A stretch of 64,000 nucleotides of DNA from Roseithermus sacchariphilus. GTDB lineage: Bacteria; Bacteroidota; Rhodothermia; Rhodothermales; MEBIC09517. Shown here piece after piece: positions 11,282-21,540 of the stretch. The stretch's first letter is position 1, and each line of letters starts with the position of its first letter. The stretch covers positions 558,001 through 622,000 of the forward strand of contig CP030158.1 of assembly GCA_003285105.1 (NCBI GenBank), written 5' to 3'. The position numbers and the translations under genes are program-made. A model generated the notes under the pieces. It was not told the origin of the DNA and searched no databases. It saw only the letters and a list, made by a program, of their open reading frames with translations.

Positions 11282-12481
11282 ATGAAGCTCGGGACTTCCT
11301 CGCTCGTCGTCGCCGCGTTCGTCGGTCCCGGCACGGTGCTGACCTGCGCCTCGGCGGGGGTGCGCTTCGGCTACGACCTGGGGTGGGTGCTGCTGTTCGC
11401 CACGGCGGCGGCGTTCGTGTTGCAGTCGCTGACGGCCGCCACGGGCATTCTGGCGCGCAAGGGGCTGGGCGAGGCGCTGCGTGAGACGGCCCGGACGCCG
11501 GTGCAACGCGGGGTGCTCTTCGGCCTGGTGGTGCTGGGGCTGTGGGTCGGCTGCGCGGCGTTCGAGATGGGAAACCTGATCGGGGCGGCCTCGGGCCTGC
11601 ACGCCGTGTTCGAGCCCGAGCTCGACCTGCGCTGGATCGTCGCCGGCCTCGGCCTCGTCGCCGGGCTGCTGCTGCTCCTGGAGGTGCAGGCGCTGATCCG
11701 TGCCCTGGCCGGGCTGGTGGCGCTGATGAGCCTGCTCTTCCTCGCCACGCTCGTGCTGGCGCCGGTCGACTGGGGCGCGGCGCTGGCCGGGCTGGTCGTG
11801 CCCCGCCTGCCGGAGGGCAGCCTGCTGACGGTCGTCGCCCTCATCGGCACCACCATCGTCACCTACAACCTGTTCCTGCACGCCTCGGCCGCCCGGCGCT
11901 ACTGGGCCGGCGCGCCAGCACACGCCGCCTGGCGGCAGGAGCTACGGGGGATGGCGCTGTTCATCCCCCTGGGCGGGCTCATCTCCTTCGCCATCCTCGC
12001 CGCCGGCGCCACGCTGGCCGGCACCGGAGCCGAGGCCTCCCGCGTTGCCGACTTTGCCGTGCTGCTGGAGCCGGTGGCCGGGCCGGCAGCCCGCTACCTC
12101 TTCGGCGCCGGCCTGCTCGCCGCCGGGCTCACCTCGGCCGTGACGGCCCCGCTGGCGGCCGCCTCGGGCATCCGCGAACTCTTCGGCTGGCCGGACCGCC
12201 GGGACGACCCCCGCGCCCGGCTCGTGTGGGCCTCGGTGCTACTGACCGGCCTCTTCTTCGGGCTGTCCGGCGTCTCCCCGCTGCCGGCCATCATCGCCGC
12301 ACAGGCGGCCAACGGCCTGCTGCTGCCCTTCATCGCCGCCTTCGTCCTGCTCCTGGCCGCCCGGCGGCACCCCCATGCCCTGCCGCGCTGGTACGTCCTC
12401 GCCGGCGTCCTCGTGACGCTCATCTGCGCCGCACTCGGCCTGCGCACGCTGTGGTGGGTGTGGACGAACCTGGGCGTGTGA
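11282..12481 (+). CDS. Nramp-family-like transporter with divergent metal-site motifs
   Basis: A 399-residue integral membrane protein with about 11 hydrophobic segments and an Nramp (SLC11/LeuT-fold) outline: VGPGTVLTCASAG in TM1 and TTIVTYNLFLHASAARRYW in TM6. The canonical metal-binding DPGN of TM1 and MPHN of TM6 are both replaced (PGTV and VTYN), so substrate selectivity may differ from manganese or iron. It stands alone between korB and the Ig-like lipoprotein. A cytoplasmic-membrane uptake role is likely from the family; the ion is unknown. Confidence 0.75.
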   Translation: MKLGTSSLVVAAFVGPGTVLTCASAGVRFGYDLGWVLLFATAAAFVLQSLTAATGILARKGLGEALRETARTPVQRGVLFGLVVLGLWVGCAAFEMGNLIGAASGLHAVFEPELDLRWIVAGLGLVAGLLLLLEVQALIRALAGLVALMSLLFLATLVLAPVDWGAALAGLVVPRLPEGSLLTVVALIGTTIVTYNLFLHASAARRYWAGAPAHAAWRQELRGMALFIPLGGLISFAILAAGATLAGTGAEASRVADFAVLLEPVAGPAARYLFGAGLLAAGLTSAVTAPLAAASGIRELFGWPDRRDDPRARLVWASVLLTGLFFGLSGVSPLPAIIAAQAANGLLLPFIAAFVLLLAARRHPHALPRWYVLAGVLVTLICAALGLRTLWWVWTNLGV

Positions 12482-12658
12482 ACGAACGGGCCGCGTGCCG
12501 ACCGGAAGGCGCTCCGATCCCCGGACCGGCTCCGCCCCTTCGCCGCTCGACATCCCACCCTGAAATCCAGCTAAAGTCTTGCACCCCGCCGGTCGATACC
12601 CGCCCGTGACGTTCGGGCGCTCGCCCGTTTCTCTCGCGTGTTTAGCCGGAATGGTGTG

Positions 12659-14098
12659 ATGACAAAGAACCTGTTTGGCGTACTGATTTCTGTGAGCCTG
12701 ATGGCGCTCGTCCTGACCGGGTGTGATGCCTTCGGCGGCGACGAGGGCGGGCCGGTCATGCTGACCGGCCGGGTGCTGGATGCCACCACGGAAGCCCCGA
12801 TCCCGGATGCCCTGGTGCGGATTGCCCGAAACGCAACCACGGATACGACCCGGACCAACACCAGCGGGCAGTTCAGTTTGGAGATCAACGTCGACAGCAT
12901 TACCACGGTCAGCGTCTCCGTGGTGAAAGACGGATACGCCGAGCCCGAGGCCGTCTCCATCCTGGCCGTGCCCGAGCGCACGGTGGCCGTCCCCGGGTTC
13001 CGGCTCCAGCCGCTGAACACCGGGACGGACGACGACGACGATGAGCCGTCGGGCACGCCCAGCGGCCATGCCGCGAGCATCGCCCTGACGAACGTCAGCG
13101 CGACAGACATCAGCGTACGTGAGAGCGGCTTTGCCGAAACCGCACAGTTCACCTTCACCGTCGTCGACTCGAACGGCGTGCCGGTGGATGCCGACCACGC
13201 AGCCGACGTCCGCCTGAGCATCCTGGCCGGGCCGGGCGGCGGCGAGTTCGTCAGCCCCGCCACGGCCACCACCGACGCCGACGGCAAGGCCGTCTTCACC
13301 CTGACCAGCGGCACCCGGGCCGGTGCCGTGCAGCTCCTGGCCGAGGTGTCGGTGAATGGCCGGACGATCCGCTCGAAGCCGGCACAGATCGCCATCCACG
13401 GCGGCCTGCCGGCCCAGACCCACTTCGCCGCCGGCCCGGCCACCTTCAACTTTGCCGCCTGGGGCATCCTGGGCAAGGAGCTGTCCGTCACGGCCTACGC
13501 CGGCGACAAGTACGGCAACCCCGTCCGCCCCGGCACCATCGTCTACTTCACCACCACCGGCGGCATCATCGAAGGCTCGGCGGCCACCGGCCCCAACGGC
13601 GCGGCGAGCGTCTCGCTGATCTCCAACGCCCCGTTCCCCGTCCACCCGGACTACGGCGAAGGCTATGCCACCGTCACCGCCAGCACCGCCGACGAGAACG
13701 GCAACCCGGTTACCGACGACTTCCTGGTGCTCTTCTCGGGCGCGGCCAACCTGGACGTGGCCCCCTACGACTCGCTCTACGCCGGCGGGCGCTACCGCTT
13801 CTTCGTCTACGACCAGCACGAAAACCCGCTGGCGGCCGGCACGTCGATCAGCGTCAGCATCGAAGGCGAGAACGTGAAGGTCATCGGCGACACCGACGTG
13901 ACGCTCGACGACGCCCTCTTCGGCGGGCCGAAGGTGACGGAGTTCCAGTTCACCATCGCCCGGAGTGAGACGGTGGACGAGCAGGGGAACCCCCTCCCCG
14001 CCCGCGTCGACGCGGTCAAGATCGAGGTCAACGGCCCCAACGGCAACACGGCGCGGACGCTGCTGCACGACGGCACCATCTTCCGCGTGGACGGCTGA
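12659..14098 (+). CDS. Ig-like (Big_1/invasin-type) surface lipoprotein
   Basis: A 479-residue lipoprotein. The signal peptide ends in the lipobox VLTGC. A carboxypeptidase-regulatory-like domain follows (VMLTGRVLDATTEAPIPDALV), then an Asp-rich linker (TDDDDDEPSG) and two or three bacterial Ig-like domains marked by DSNGVPVDAD, ATTDADGKAVFTLTSG, DKYGNPVRPGTIV and DQHENPLAAGT. Such proteins are usually surface-exposed and structural or adhesive. The ATG at 12659 gives a proper N-terminus; one seven codons earlier is possible. A heptamer-repeat array begins three bases after the stop. Confidence 0.8.
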   Translation: MTKNLFGVLISVSLMALVLTGCDAFGGDEGGPVMLTGRVLDATTEAPIPDALVRIARNATTDTTRTNTSGQFSLEINVDSITTVSVSVVKDGYAEPEAVSILAVPERTVAVPGFRLQPLNTGTDDDDDEPSGTPSGHAASIALTNVSATDISVRESGFAETAQFTFTVVDSNGVPVDADHAADVRLSILAGPGGGEFVSPATATTDADGKAVFTLTSGTRAGAVQLLAEVSVNGRTIRSKPAQIAIHGGLPAQTHFAAGPATFNFAAWGILGKELSVTAYAGDKYGNPVRPGTIVYFTTTGGIIEGSAATGPNGAASVSLISNAPFPVHPDYGEGYATVTASTADENGNPVTDDFLVLFSGAANLDVAPYDSLYAGGRYRFFVYDQHENPLAAGTSISVSIEGENVKVIGDTDVTLDDALFGGPKVTEFQFTIARSETVDEQGNPLPARVDAVKIEVNGPNGNTARTLLHDGTIFRVDG

Positions 14099-14100
14099 GC

Positions 14101-14336
14101 CGTCAGCCGTCAGCCGTCAGCCGTCAGCCGTCAGCCGTCAGCCGTCAGCCGTCAGCCGTCAGCCGTCAGCCGTCAGCCGAAGCTGCGCGACGAGCACCAC
14201 CGTGTCAAGCCTGCCGGCTGATCGCTGATTGCTGATCGCTGATTGCTGATCGCTGATTGCTGATCGCTGATCGCTGACCGCTGATTGCTGATCGCTGACC
14301 GCTGATCGCTGACCGCTGATCGCTGACCGCTGACCG
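14101..14336. repeat. Composite heptanucleotide repeat: (CGTCAGC)11, 40-bp core, (CTGATCG-type)17
   Basis: Eleven perfect tandem CGTCAGC units (14101-14177) begin right after the lipoprotein stop. A 40-bp unique core follows (14178-14217, from CGAAGCTGCGCG to CCTGCCGG), then seventeen units of CTGATCG/CTGATTG/CTGACCG (14218-14336), ending at a T-rich stretch. The two arms are partly complementary (GCTGAYC against CGTCAGC, 5-6 of 7 bases allowing G-U), so a transcript could fold into a very long imperfect hairpin. The same core occurs at 18649 and 24043. Confidence 0.95.
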
Positions 14337-14529
14337 CATTTTTTTCCTGTCCTCGGGGAAAAAGATACACCTTCCTTCGAGGACCCGACCGGGGTGGGGC
14401 TCCGCCAGGCCAGACGTTCGGACGCTTTGCAGGGAGATGACCGTAACGCGCGAGGAACGGCACAAAACGGACCGGCTTTTGTCGCCGCCGGACCTCGATC
14501 GTTCCCCCTCACCCCCTGTACGTTCCCGG

Positions 14530-17500
14530 ATGGGCAACCAAGTACGTCGGCGCATCGCCCTGCGGGGCTGGATGGCTCTGGTGGGGGCGCTGGGCCTGGT
14601 CAGCCTCACGGGCAGCCTCACGGGCAGCCTGCTGAGCGCCGCCCACGGCCAGGGGCTCGACCCCGACCTGGCCGTCACCCAGTACACGCACGACGTCTGG
14701 ACGACTGACGACGGGCTGCCGCAAAACTCCATCAATGCCCTCGTGCAGACCCGCGACGGCTACCTCTGGATGGGGACCTACGAGGGGCTCGTCCGCTTCG
14801 ACGGCGTGCGGTTTACCGTCTTCGACAAGCGCAACACGCCGGCCATCCGGGACAACGTCGTCTACGCCCTCCACGAGAGCCCCGACGGCACGCTCTGGGC
14901 CGGCACCCAGGCCGGTGGGCTGATCGCCTATCGCGACGGGGGCTTCACCACCTACACCACCGAAGACGGCCTCGCCAACGACTTCGTCACCTCGCTGGCC
15001 GAAGACGCCGAGGGCACGCTCTGGATCGGGTTCCAGAACGGCGGCCTGTCCCGCTACCGCGACGGGCGCTTCACCACCTACACCGCCGAAGACGGCCTCG
15101 TCCCCAACACCATCCTGGCGCTGCTGGTGGACCGGAACGGGGTGCTCTGGATGGGTACCAACGGCGGCGGGCTGGTCCGCTTCGACGGCGCGGAGTTCAC
15201 GACCTACGGCCCGGAGGACGGGCTGGGAAGCGACATCGTCAAGGCCCTCTGGGAGGATGAGGACGGCACGCTCTGGATCGGCACACGGGGCGGCTACGGG
15301 CTCGTCCGCTTCGACGGCCGCACCTTCACACCGCTCTCGGCCGACGAGGGATTGCCGAACAATCACGTCAACGTCGTCTATGCGGATCGGAACGGCACGT
15401 TCTGGATCGGATTCGACGGAGGCGGCCTGGCACGGTACCGGGCGGGCCGGTTCGACCTGATCACCCTGTCGGGCCGCGTTGGCGGCGAGGTGATCTGGGC
15501 GATCTACGAAGACCGGGAAGGAAGCCTCTGGGTCGGCACCTTCGGCGGGGGGTTGCACCGCTTCAAGAACAGCCGGTTCATGGTCTATGGCATGCCCGAA
15601 GGGATGTCGACCGATGCGATCCGGGCCGTGATTGAAACGCGCGACGGCAGCCTGTGGGTCGGCTCGATGGCCGGCCTGAACCACATCCGGGAGGGCCGCG
15701 TGCAGGTCTTCTCGCAGCGGGACGGCCTCTCGAACGACGCCGTGTGGGCCCTCTGGGAGGGGCGGGACGGAAGCCTCTGGATCGGCACCCGCCGGGGCGG
15801 CCTCAACCGGTACCGGGACGGCCGCTTCGAGGCCTACACCACCGAAGACGGGCTGGGAAACGACTTCGTCCGTACCATCTACGAAGACGCACAGGGCAAC
15901 CTGTGGGTGGGGACCGACGGCGGCGGGCTGCAGCGCTTCGAAAACGGGCGGTTCGTCGACACCTACACGACCGCCAACGGCCTCGAAAGCAACGTCGTCT
16001 GGGTCCTGCGCGATGCGCCCGAAGGCGGCCTCTGGGTGGGCACCCGGGGCGGCGGCCTGAGCCTCTTCCGGGACGGCCGCTTTACGACCTACCGGGCCAC
16101 CGACGGGCTGGCCGACGACTTCGTGACGACGCTCTACCCGGATCGCGACGGCAGCCTGTGGATCGGCAGTTACGGCAAAGGCCTGACCCGCTTCCGGGAC
16201 GGGCGCTTCGCGGTCATCACGTCCGAGCACGGCCTCTTCGACGACGTGATCCACGCCATCCTGGAAGACGACCGGGGCCGCCTCTGGATGAGCAGCAACC
16301 GGGGCGTGTTCTATGTGGAAAAACGCGACCTCGAAGCCTTCTTCGCGGGACGGCTCGACGCGGTCACGTCCACGGTCTTCGGGAAGGAAGATGGCCTGCG
16401 GAGTGAAGAGGGCAACAGCGCCTCGCCGGCCGGCTGGCAGACGCGTGACGGGCGGCTCTGGTTCGCCACGATGCAGGGCGTGGCCGGCATCCGCCCGGAC
16501 CAGTTCCAGCGCAATCCGTATGCGCCGCCGGTCGTCATCGAATCGGTGCGCCTCGGCCCCCGGGAGCAGCACGTCGGAACGGGGCCGATCGTGATTCCGC
16601 CCGGCGGACGGCACCTGGAGATCCAGTACACGGGGCTGAGCTTCCTCTTTCCAAGCAAAGTGCGCTTCCGGTACCGGCTCGAAGGGTACGACCCGGACTG
16701 GATCGAGGCCGGGGGGCGGCGCGTCGCCTACTACACGAGCCTGCCGCCGGGCACGTACCGCTTCCGCGTCATTGCCGCCAACGAGGACGGCGTGTGGAAC
16801 GAGGAGGGGGCCGTGCTCACCGTCCGGATGCAGCCGTTCGTCTACCAGCAGCCCTGGTTCCCACCGTTGATCGTGCTCCTGCTGCTGGCCGGCGCCTACG
16901 GGGTGGTGCGCTACCGGATGATGCGGTTCCGGCAGCGGGAGGCGGAACTGGAGCAGGCCGTTCGGACGCGCACCGTCGAGCTCCGGGAGAAGGCCGCGCA
17001 GCTCCAGCACACGGTGCAGGAACTCGACGCGGCCCGCCGGCGGGCGGAAGACGCCGCCCGGGCCAAGAGCGAGTTCCTGGCCAACATGAGCCATGAGATC
17101 CGCACGCCCATGAACGGCGTCATTGGCATGACCAGCCTGCTGCTCGACACCGACCTCTCGCACGAGCAGCGGGACTTCGTCGAGACGATCCGGACCAGCG
17201 GCGAGAGCCTGCTCACGCTCATCAACGAGATCCTGGATTTCTCGAAGATCGAAGCCGGGCAGATCGAACTGGAGCACCACCCCTTCGACCTGGTTTCCTG
17301 CCTGGAGTCCGCCCTGGACGTGGTGGCGGTCCGGGCCTGCCACAAAGGGCTGGACCTGGTGCTCGACGTGGCGCCCGACGTGCCGGCCACCGTGGTCGGC
17401 GATGCCACGCGGCTGCGGCAGATCGTCGTCAACCTGCTGGGGAATGCCGTCAAGTTCACCGAAGCCGGCGAAGTGGTGCTGTCCGTCCGGCGAGGCAGCG

Positions 17501-18612
17501 AAGACGACCTCCTGCACGTGTCCGTCCGCGACACCGGCATCGGCATCCCGGCCGACCGGATGGACCGGCTCTTCCAGGTCTTCTCGCAGGTGGATGCCTC
17601 GACGACCCGCAAGTACGGCGGGACCGGCCTGGGGCTGGCCATCTGCCGGCGGCTGTGCGAGCAGATGGGCGGACGGATCTGGGTCGAGAGCGCAGTAGGC
17701 ATCGGCTCCACGTTTCATTTCACGTTCCGCGCCGGGTCGGTTCCAGCGCCGGAGGTCGAGCCCCGGCCGCTGTTCCAGCAGAAGCGGGTGTTGCTCGTAC
17801 AGCCGTGCGCGTCGGCACGCCGGGCAACGGCCGCAGTGCTCGCCGGCTGGGACGTCGAGGTGACGAGCGTGGCCGAGGCGCCGGATGCCCTCCGGCAACT
17901 TGCCGAGGCACCGGCCTTCGACCTGCTCGTGGTGGATGCCGGCCTGAAGGATCGCGAACCCCGGTCGTTCCTGCACGCCGTGCGGGCGCATCCGAACGGG
18001 ACGCATCTGCCCGTGGTGCTCCTGAACGACGTATGCCGGCGCCTCGACGTGGGCGAAGTGGAGCACCTCCAGACCGTCAACAAGCCCGTGCGACGGGGCG
18101 ACCTGTACGACGCCCTTGCATCGGCGTTCGGGACGGGCATAGCGGTCCCGTCCCGCCCCACCCGGCCCTCGACGTTCGACCCCGACATGGGCCGGCGGCT
18201 CCCCCTGCGCATCCTGCTGGCCGAGGACAACACCGTCAACCAGCGTGTGGCGCTTCGCCTGCTCGAGCGCCTGGGCTACCGTGCCGACGTGGCCGCCAAC
18301 GGCCTGGAGGTGCTCGAAGCCGTGCGCCGGGTGCAGTACGACCTCATCCTGATGGACATGCAGATGCCCGAGATGAACGGCCTGGAGGCGACCCGGCGGT
18401 TGCGCCAGGAACAGGCCGGCCGGCCCGGCCCCCGCATCATCGCCCTGACGGCCAATGCCCTGGAGGAGGACCGGCAGCGCTGCTTCGAAGCCGGCATGGA
18501 CGACTACCTCGCCAAGCCCATCCAGGTCGCCGCCCTCGTCGCGGCACTCGAGCGGTGTGCCCCGTCCCGGACCCCTGCCCCGACGCCCGGTCCGGGCGTC
18601 GAGGCCCCGTGA
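14530..18612 (+). CDS. Two-component-propeller hybrid sensor histidine kinase
   Basis: About 1,361 residues. A signal-anchor start ([14 protein letters not shown]) is followed by about fourteen Reg_prop repeats (GxLWIGTxGGGLxRFxDGRF) forming a periplasmic propeller, a Y_Y_Y domain ([13 protein letters not shown]), and a membrane segment ([16 protein letters not shown]). After a coiled coil comes HisKA ([16 protein letters not shown], His855) and HATPase_c ([20 protein letters not shown]). A degenerate receiver without a clear phospho-Asp site comes next ([17 protein letters not shown]). A complete receiver ends the protein ([11 protein letters not shown], phospho-acceptor Asp1276 in [11 protein letters not shown], Lys in YLAKPIQ). 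It lacks the AraC output of classical HTCS regulators, so it must signal to a separate partner. A start at 14437 would add 31 residues. Confidence 0.9.
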   Translation: MGNQVRRRIALRGWMALVGALGLVSLTGSLTGSLLSAAHGQGLDPDLAVTQYTHDVWTTDDGLPQNSINALVQTRDGYLWMGTYEGLVRFDGVRFTVFDKRNTPAIRDNVVYALHESPDGTLWAGTQAGGLIAYRDGGFTTYTTEDGLANDFVTSLAEDAEGTLWIGFQNGGLSRYRDGRFTTYTAEDGLVPNTILALLVDRNGVLWMGTNGGGLVRFDGAEFTTYGPEDGLGSDIVKALWEDEDGTLWIGTRGGYGLVRFDGRTFTPLSADEGLPNNHVNVVYADRNGTFWIGFDGGGLARYRAGRFDLITLSGRVGGEVIWAIYEDREGSLWVGTFGGGLHRFKNSRFMVYGMPEGMSTDAIRAVIETRDGSLWVGSMAGLNHIREGRVQVFSQRDGLSNDAVWALWEGRDGSLWIGTRRGGLNRYRDGRFEAYTTEDGLGNDFVRTIYEDAQGNLWVGTDGGGLQRFENGRFVDTYTTANGLESNVVWVLRDAPEGGLWVGTRGGGLSLFRDGRFTTYRATDGLADDFVTTLYPDRDGSLWIGSYGKGLTRFRDGRFAVITSEHGLFDDVIHAILEDDRGRLWMSSNRGVFYVEKRDLEAFFAGRLDAVTSTVFGKEDGLRSEEGNSASPAGWQTRDGRLWFATMQGVAGIRPDQFQRNPYAPPVVIESVRLGPREQHVGTGPIVIPPGGRHLEIQYTGLSFLFPSKVRFRYRLEGYDPDWIEAGGRRVAYYTSLPPGTYRFRVIAANEDGVWNEEGAVLTVRMQPFVYQQPWFPPLIVLLLLAGAYGVVRYRMMRFRQREAELEQAVRTRTVELREKAAQLQHTVQELDAARRRAEDAARAKSEFLANMSHEIRTPMNGVIGMTSLLLDTDLSHEQRDFVETIRTSGESLLTLINEILDFSKIEAGQIELEHHPFDLVSCLESALDVVAVRACHKGLDLVLDVAPDVPATVVGDATRLRQIVVNLLGNAVKFTEAGEVVLSVRRGSEDDLLHVSVRDTGIGIPADRMDRLFQVFSQVDASTTRKYGGTGLGLAICRRLCEQMGGRIWVESAVGIGSTFHFTFRAGSVPAPEVEPRPLFQQKRVLLVQPCASARRATAAVLAGWDVEVTSVAEAPDALRQLAEAPAFDLLVVDAGLKDREPRSFLHAVRAHPNGTHLPVVLLNDVCRRLDVGEVEHLQTVNKPVRRGDLYDALASAFGTGIAVPSRPTRPSTFDPDMGRRLPLRILLAEDNTVNQRVALRLLERLGYRADVAANGLEVLEAVRRVQYDLILMDMQMPEMNGLEATRRLRQEQAGRPGPRIIALTANALEEDRQRCFEAGMDDYLAKPIQVAALVAALERCAPSRTPAPTPGPGVEAP

Positions 18613-18690
18613 ACACGGCCCGTCTGCCGTCAGCCGTCTGCCGTCAGCCAAAGCTGCGCGACGAGCACCGCCGTGTCAGGCCTGCCGGCT
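18001..18690 (+). repeat. Direct repeat, left copy (kinase receiver end plus downstream repeat); bounds island A
   Basis: The kinase's 3' end, its stop and the following heptamer/core element are repeated at 23544-24084 with about 98% identity. The right copy lacks 156 bases that lie here between two GCCGGCG heptamers (18035 and 18191). Nearly all differences in the receiver coding part are silent; only one residue changes (Thr to Ser near the C-terminus). Confidence 0.93.
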
Positions 18691-18723
18691 GATCGCTGAT
18701 CGCTGATCGCTGATCGCTGACGG
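18621..18723. repeat. Composite heptanucleotide repeat, second copy
   Basis: Four left-arm units (CGTCTGC/CGTCAGC alternating, 18621-18648), the 40-bp core starting CAAAGCTGCGCG (18649-18688), and five right-arm units (four CTGATCG, one CTGACGG; 18689-18723). It lies between the hybrid kinase stop and the convergent stop of the metalloprotease, and is much shorter than the 14.1-kb copy, which points to unit-number variation. Confidence 0.95.
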
Positions 18724-18748
18724 CCAACGGTGCCCGACCCGGCCGCTT

Positions 18749-21523
18749 CTATTTCAGCAGCAGCATCTTCCCGCTGACCACCTCACTGCCCGCCTCCAGC
18801 CGGTACAGGTACACCCCGCTGCTGAGCCCCGACCCGTCGAAGGCTACGTGGTGCGCTCCGGCGGCCTGCTCGCCGGCCACCAGCGTCGCCACCGCCCGGC
18901 CCAGCACGTCGTAGATCACGAGCGTCACCTCCGCTGCCTCCGGCAACGTGTACCGGAGCGTCGTCGCCGGGTTGAACGGGTTCGGGTACACCTCCAACTG
19001 GGCCGCTTCGCTGGCGGTGCTGCCTTCTGAGACGCTGAAAGGCACGCGCCCGGTCACGTCTTCGAAGACCGTCGCCAGCAGCCCATTCGCGGCATCTTCC
19101 TCGCCCAGCCGCAGCAGTTCTGCCAGCAGCACCTCGGCCGTGGCCGCGTCTTCCACCTCCAGCAGGTACTGGTAGAAGAGCAGCTTGGCGACGACCCCGC
19201 GCTCGGTCGCGCTCAGATCCGACCGCTCCAGCAGCGCCTGCCCCAGATCCAGCCCCGCCTGCCGCTGCCCGTCGTCGAGCAGGGTCCGCAGGTAGAGCAC
19301 GTCGGCCGTGCGGGCCAGCCGGGCATCGAGGTGCGCGCGCAGCGGCGTCAGCGTGCTGAAGATCTGCGCCCGGTCCTCCCCACGGAGCGCCCCGACATAC
19401 TTGACCAACCGGGCCGGCGTGAGCGGATCCTCCATTAGCTCGGCCGGCAGGTCCTCAATGACTTGGTTGGTCAACAGCACCGGCGAGGTGGGCTGGAGGT
19501 TCAGCGATGGCTGCGACGTGAGCCAGGGCGTGTAGTCCAGTGTGCTGAACCCATCAACAGTAAACAAGCCGGAACTCGGGGGATCAGCCCCCCACCAGGT
19601 ATTTTCCGCCTTGATCTCCGAACTGTTGATCGACCGAGCATTGTTCTGGACATTGCCCGAGACGATGTTGTTGCCCCCGAAATCATCAGCATCGTTGCCG
19701 ATCTCCAGGTAGGAAGACTGGGAGGCCAGCAGGCCGTCCTTGGCGTTGCCGGTGATCTCCGCATCCCCGGTTTCGTAGTCATAGCCCACGTAGACCGAGC
19801 TGTAGTTGTTGGCGAAGAGCCCGTGGCGGCCGTTGTCCTTAAACTGCGTGCCGAGACGGAAGAAAACGTAGTCGGAGTTATCGACGTAGGCCCCGTCGCC
19901 CGAGCCGTTGTCGAAAGTGCTGTTGGTGACGGTGACCGAGTTGGTGTTGTAGAACTTGAGGTTCTGCGTGCCGCAGTAGGTAATCGTGACGTTATCGATG
20001 GCGAGCGAGCCGGCGCTGTTGGTGTGGATGCCAAAGGTGGCGCCGCTGATCTCGACATGCTTGATGACCGAGCCGCTGGTGCCGCTGCCGTAGAGGTAGA
20101 GGTAGTCCCACTGCCCGCTACCGATGCCTTTCTTGAGTTTGATTTTGTTGGAAGAGGTGCCCTCCAGGTCGAGCTTTCCATAGACGAAGAGGTCTGCATT
20201 GGACAGCAAGGTGATCGTCTTCCCCGCTTCTACCTCAAGCGTAAGGCCGGAAGGAACGGTGATCGTACCGTTCACCGTGAAGGCAGACTCAGCAGCCGAG
20301 AGCACCAGGCTGTGGCTCAGCGTTCCGCTGGGAAGGGCCGATACCGTGTGCTGGTAGGTGTTGCCGGCCAAGTCTCCATCACTCTGGCTCCTCAAAGGTG
20401 CAGCCTTGTTGTAAACAGGATACATAATACTGTTCGCGGTGCCCGTCACATGTTGAAGCCCCAGTCCATGACCTATCTCATGCGCTACAACCTCTATAAA
20501 ATCCTTTGGGTCAGTGGATCTAGAACTAGGAGGAGTAAGCCCAAAATGCCAACCATTATTAACGACTGGATTAAGGCGAATATCCAAACCAGTATTGCTA
20601 TCTGGACCATACTCAACTGGTGGAATCACACCAATATCATTAGGGTGTGTATAAGCTCTTCCAAGAATACCTGTATCTCCGAAGTCGTCCCAATATATCA
20701 CATTCGTTGTATTGCCTATTTGCTTTTCGGATGTCGTAAAAGTAGCATGATTCTGCATTGAGACTGAAGCATATGGATCATCCCACAACTCATATGCTTC
20801 CTCAAGCAAGTTTGCGATGGTGGATAAACCAGGAGCCGTACTGGGATCATCATCAGGATTATATTTGAATTTGACAGGGAAATAACTTTTGTCCCATGTA
20901 AAGTCCCACGTGCTAAATCCTCCATTCAAATGAGGACCAGCGCCATGCGTGCGAGTGCTAGCATCTGCATCGATCAAAATACGATGCATTTCTTGAGTCG
21001 TTACTTGGGGGAGTCTTGAGGAAAGTTTATCTACTTTACCTGTTTTTAGAAAAAGTACTTGCTGTTTGAACGTGGATACATCGATTTCAGTATTTTGCAT
21101 TTTACCATTTGACACGATATGCTTGCCATTTACTAATCCTACTGTACTATATCCTTTCTCATGGGAAAATAGACATAAAACCAGTCTCTCCCCAATCTCG
21201 TAACTTGGTACCCAGGACGAATGTAGAAACTCCAAGCTTGAATTAACGAATGGCCTTTTAATTGAAATGATCTTGGGGCTTTCCCCATGGATCACATCTA
21301 AAACCTCTAATTTTATCTTCGCGCTACCAATTCCTTCGTATCCATATCTATCAGGTTCATATTCGATGTCAAGAACAACGGCTTCAACAATAAGATTAGA
21401 ACTTCTAATTGCTTCCTCCGAGGTCATAAACACAATACTGTCGGCATACAACAGATTCGGGCTTAGCAAGACCATGCATACCGAAAAAAAGAGGCAATGA
21501 GCGTATTTTTCTACGTTTTTCAT
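18749..21523 (-). CDS. Secreted matrixin-type zinc metalloprotease with beta-helix and T9SS sorting domain (mosaic gene)
   Basis: A 924-residue protein. The signal peptide (CLFFSVCMVLLSPNLLYA) and an N-terminal domain (NLIVEAVVLDIEYEPD) precede a metzincin catalytic domain with His348-Glu349, His352 and His358 (VAHEIGHGLGLQH) and the Met-turn SIMYP. A right-handed beta-helix-like region follows (repeated N, T and G strands such as NTNSVTVTNSTFDNG), then a helical stretch and a Por-type sorting domain (VYPNPFNPATTLRYTLP ... SGVYLYRLEAG). A strong GGAGGT Shine-Dalgarno lies 6 bases before the ATG. The part encoding residues 1-360 or so (20,430-21,523) is clearly AT-rich and the rest is GC-rich like the host. 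It is probably secreted by T9SS. Confidence 0.88.
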   Translation of the reverse strand: MKNVEKYAHCLFFSVCMVLLSPNLLYADSIVFMTSEEAIRSSNLIVEAVVLDIEYEPDRYGYEGIGSAKIKLEVLDVIHGESPKIISIKRPFVNSSLEFLHSSWVPSYEIGERLVLCLFSHEKGYSTVGLVNGKHIVSNGKMQNTEIDVSTFKQQVLFLKTGKVDKLSSRLPQVTTQEMHRILIDADASTRTHGAGPHLNGGFSTWDFTWDKSYFPVKFKYNPDDDPSTAPGLSTIANLLEEAYELWDDPYASVSMQNHATFTTSEKQIGNTTNVIYWDDFGDTGILGRAYTHPNDIGVIPPVEYGPDSNTGLDIRLNPVVNNGWHFGLTPPSSRSTDPKDFIEVVAHEIGHGLGLQHVTGTANSIMYPVYNKAAPLRSQSDGDLAGNTYQHTVSALPSGTLSHSLVLSAAESAFTVNGTITVPSGLTLEVEAGKTITLLSNADLFVYGKLDLEGTSSNKIKLKKGIGSGQWDYLYLYGSGTSGSVIKHVEISGATFGIHTNSAGSLAIDNVTITYCGTQNLKFYNTNSVTVTNSTFDNGSGDGAYVDNSDYVFFRLGTQFKDNGRHGLFANNYSSVYVGYDYETGDAEITGNAKDGLLASQSSYLEIGNDADDFGGNNIVSGNVQNNARSINSSEIKAENTWWGADPPSSGLFTVDGFSTLDYTPWLTSQPSLNLQPTSPVLLTNQVIEDLPAELMEDPLTPARLVKYVGALRGEDRAQIFSTLTPLRAHLDARLARTADVLYLRTLLDDGQRQAGLDLGQALLERSDLSATERGVVAKLLFYQYLLEVEDAATAEVLLAELLRLGEEDAANGLLATVFEDVTGRVPFSVSEGSTASEAAQLEVYPNPFNPATTLRYTLPEAAEVTLVIYDVLGRAVATLVAGEQAAGAHHVAFDGSGLSSGVYLYRLEAGSEVVSGKMLLLK

Positions 21524-21540
21524 GGCATACCTCCACGTTG

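Noticed and set aside
14100-14340. CRISPR array
   Set aside because: The repeats are 7-bp tandem units without spacers of constant length, and no cas genes are present.
14509-18651. 1,380-codon leftward frame opposite the hybrid kinase
   Set aside because: It mirrors the kinase codons and has repetitive Ala/Val/Asp/Pro/Gly composition with no domain; it is a GC-rich shadow.
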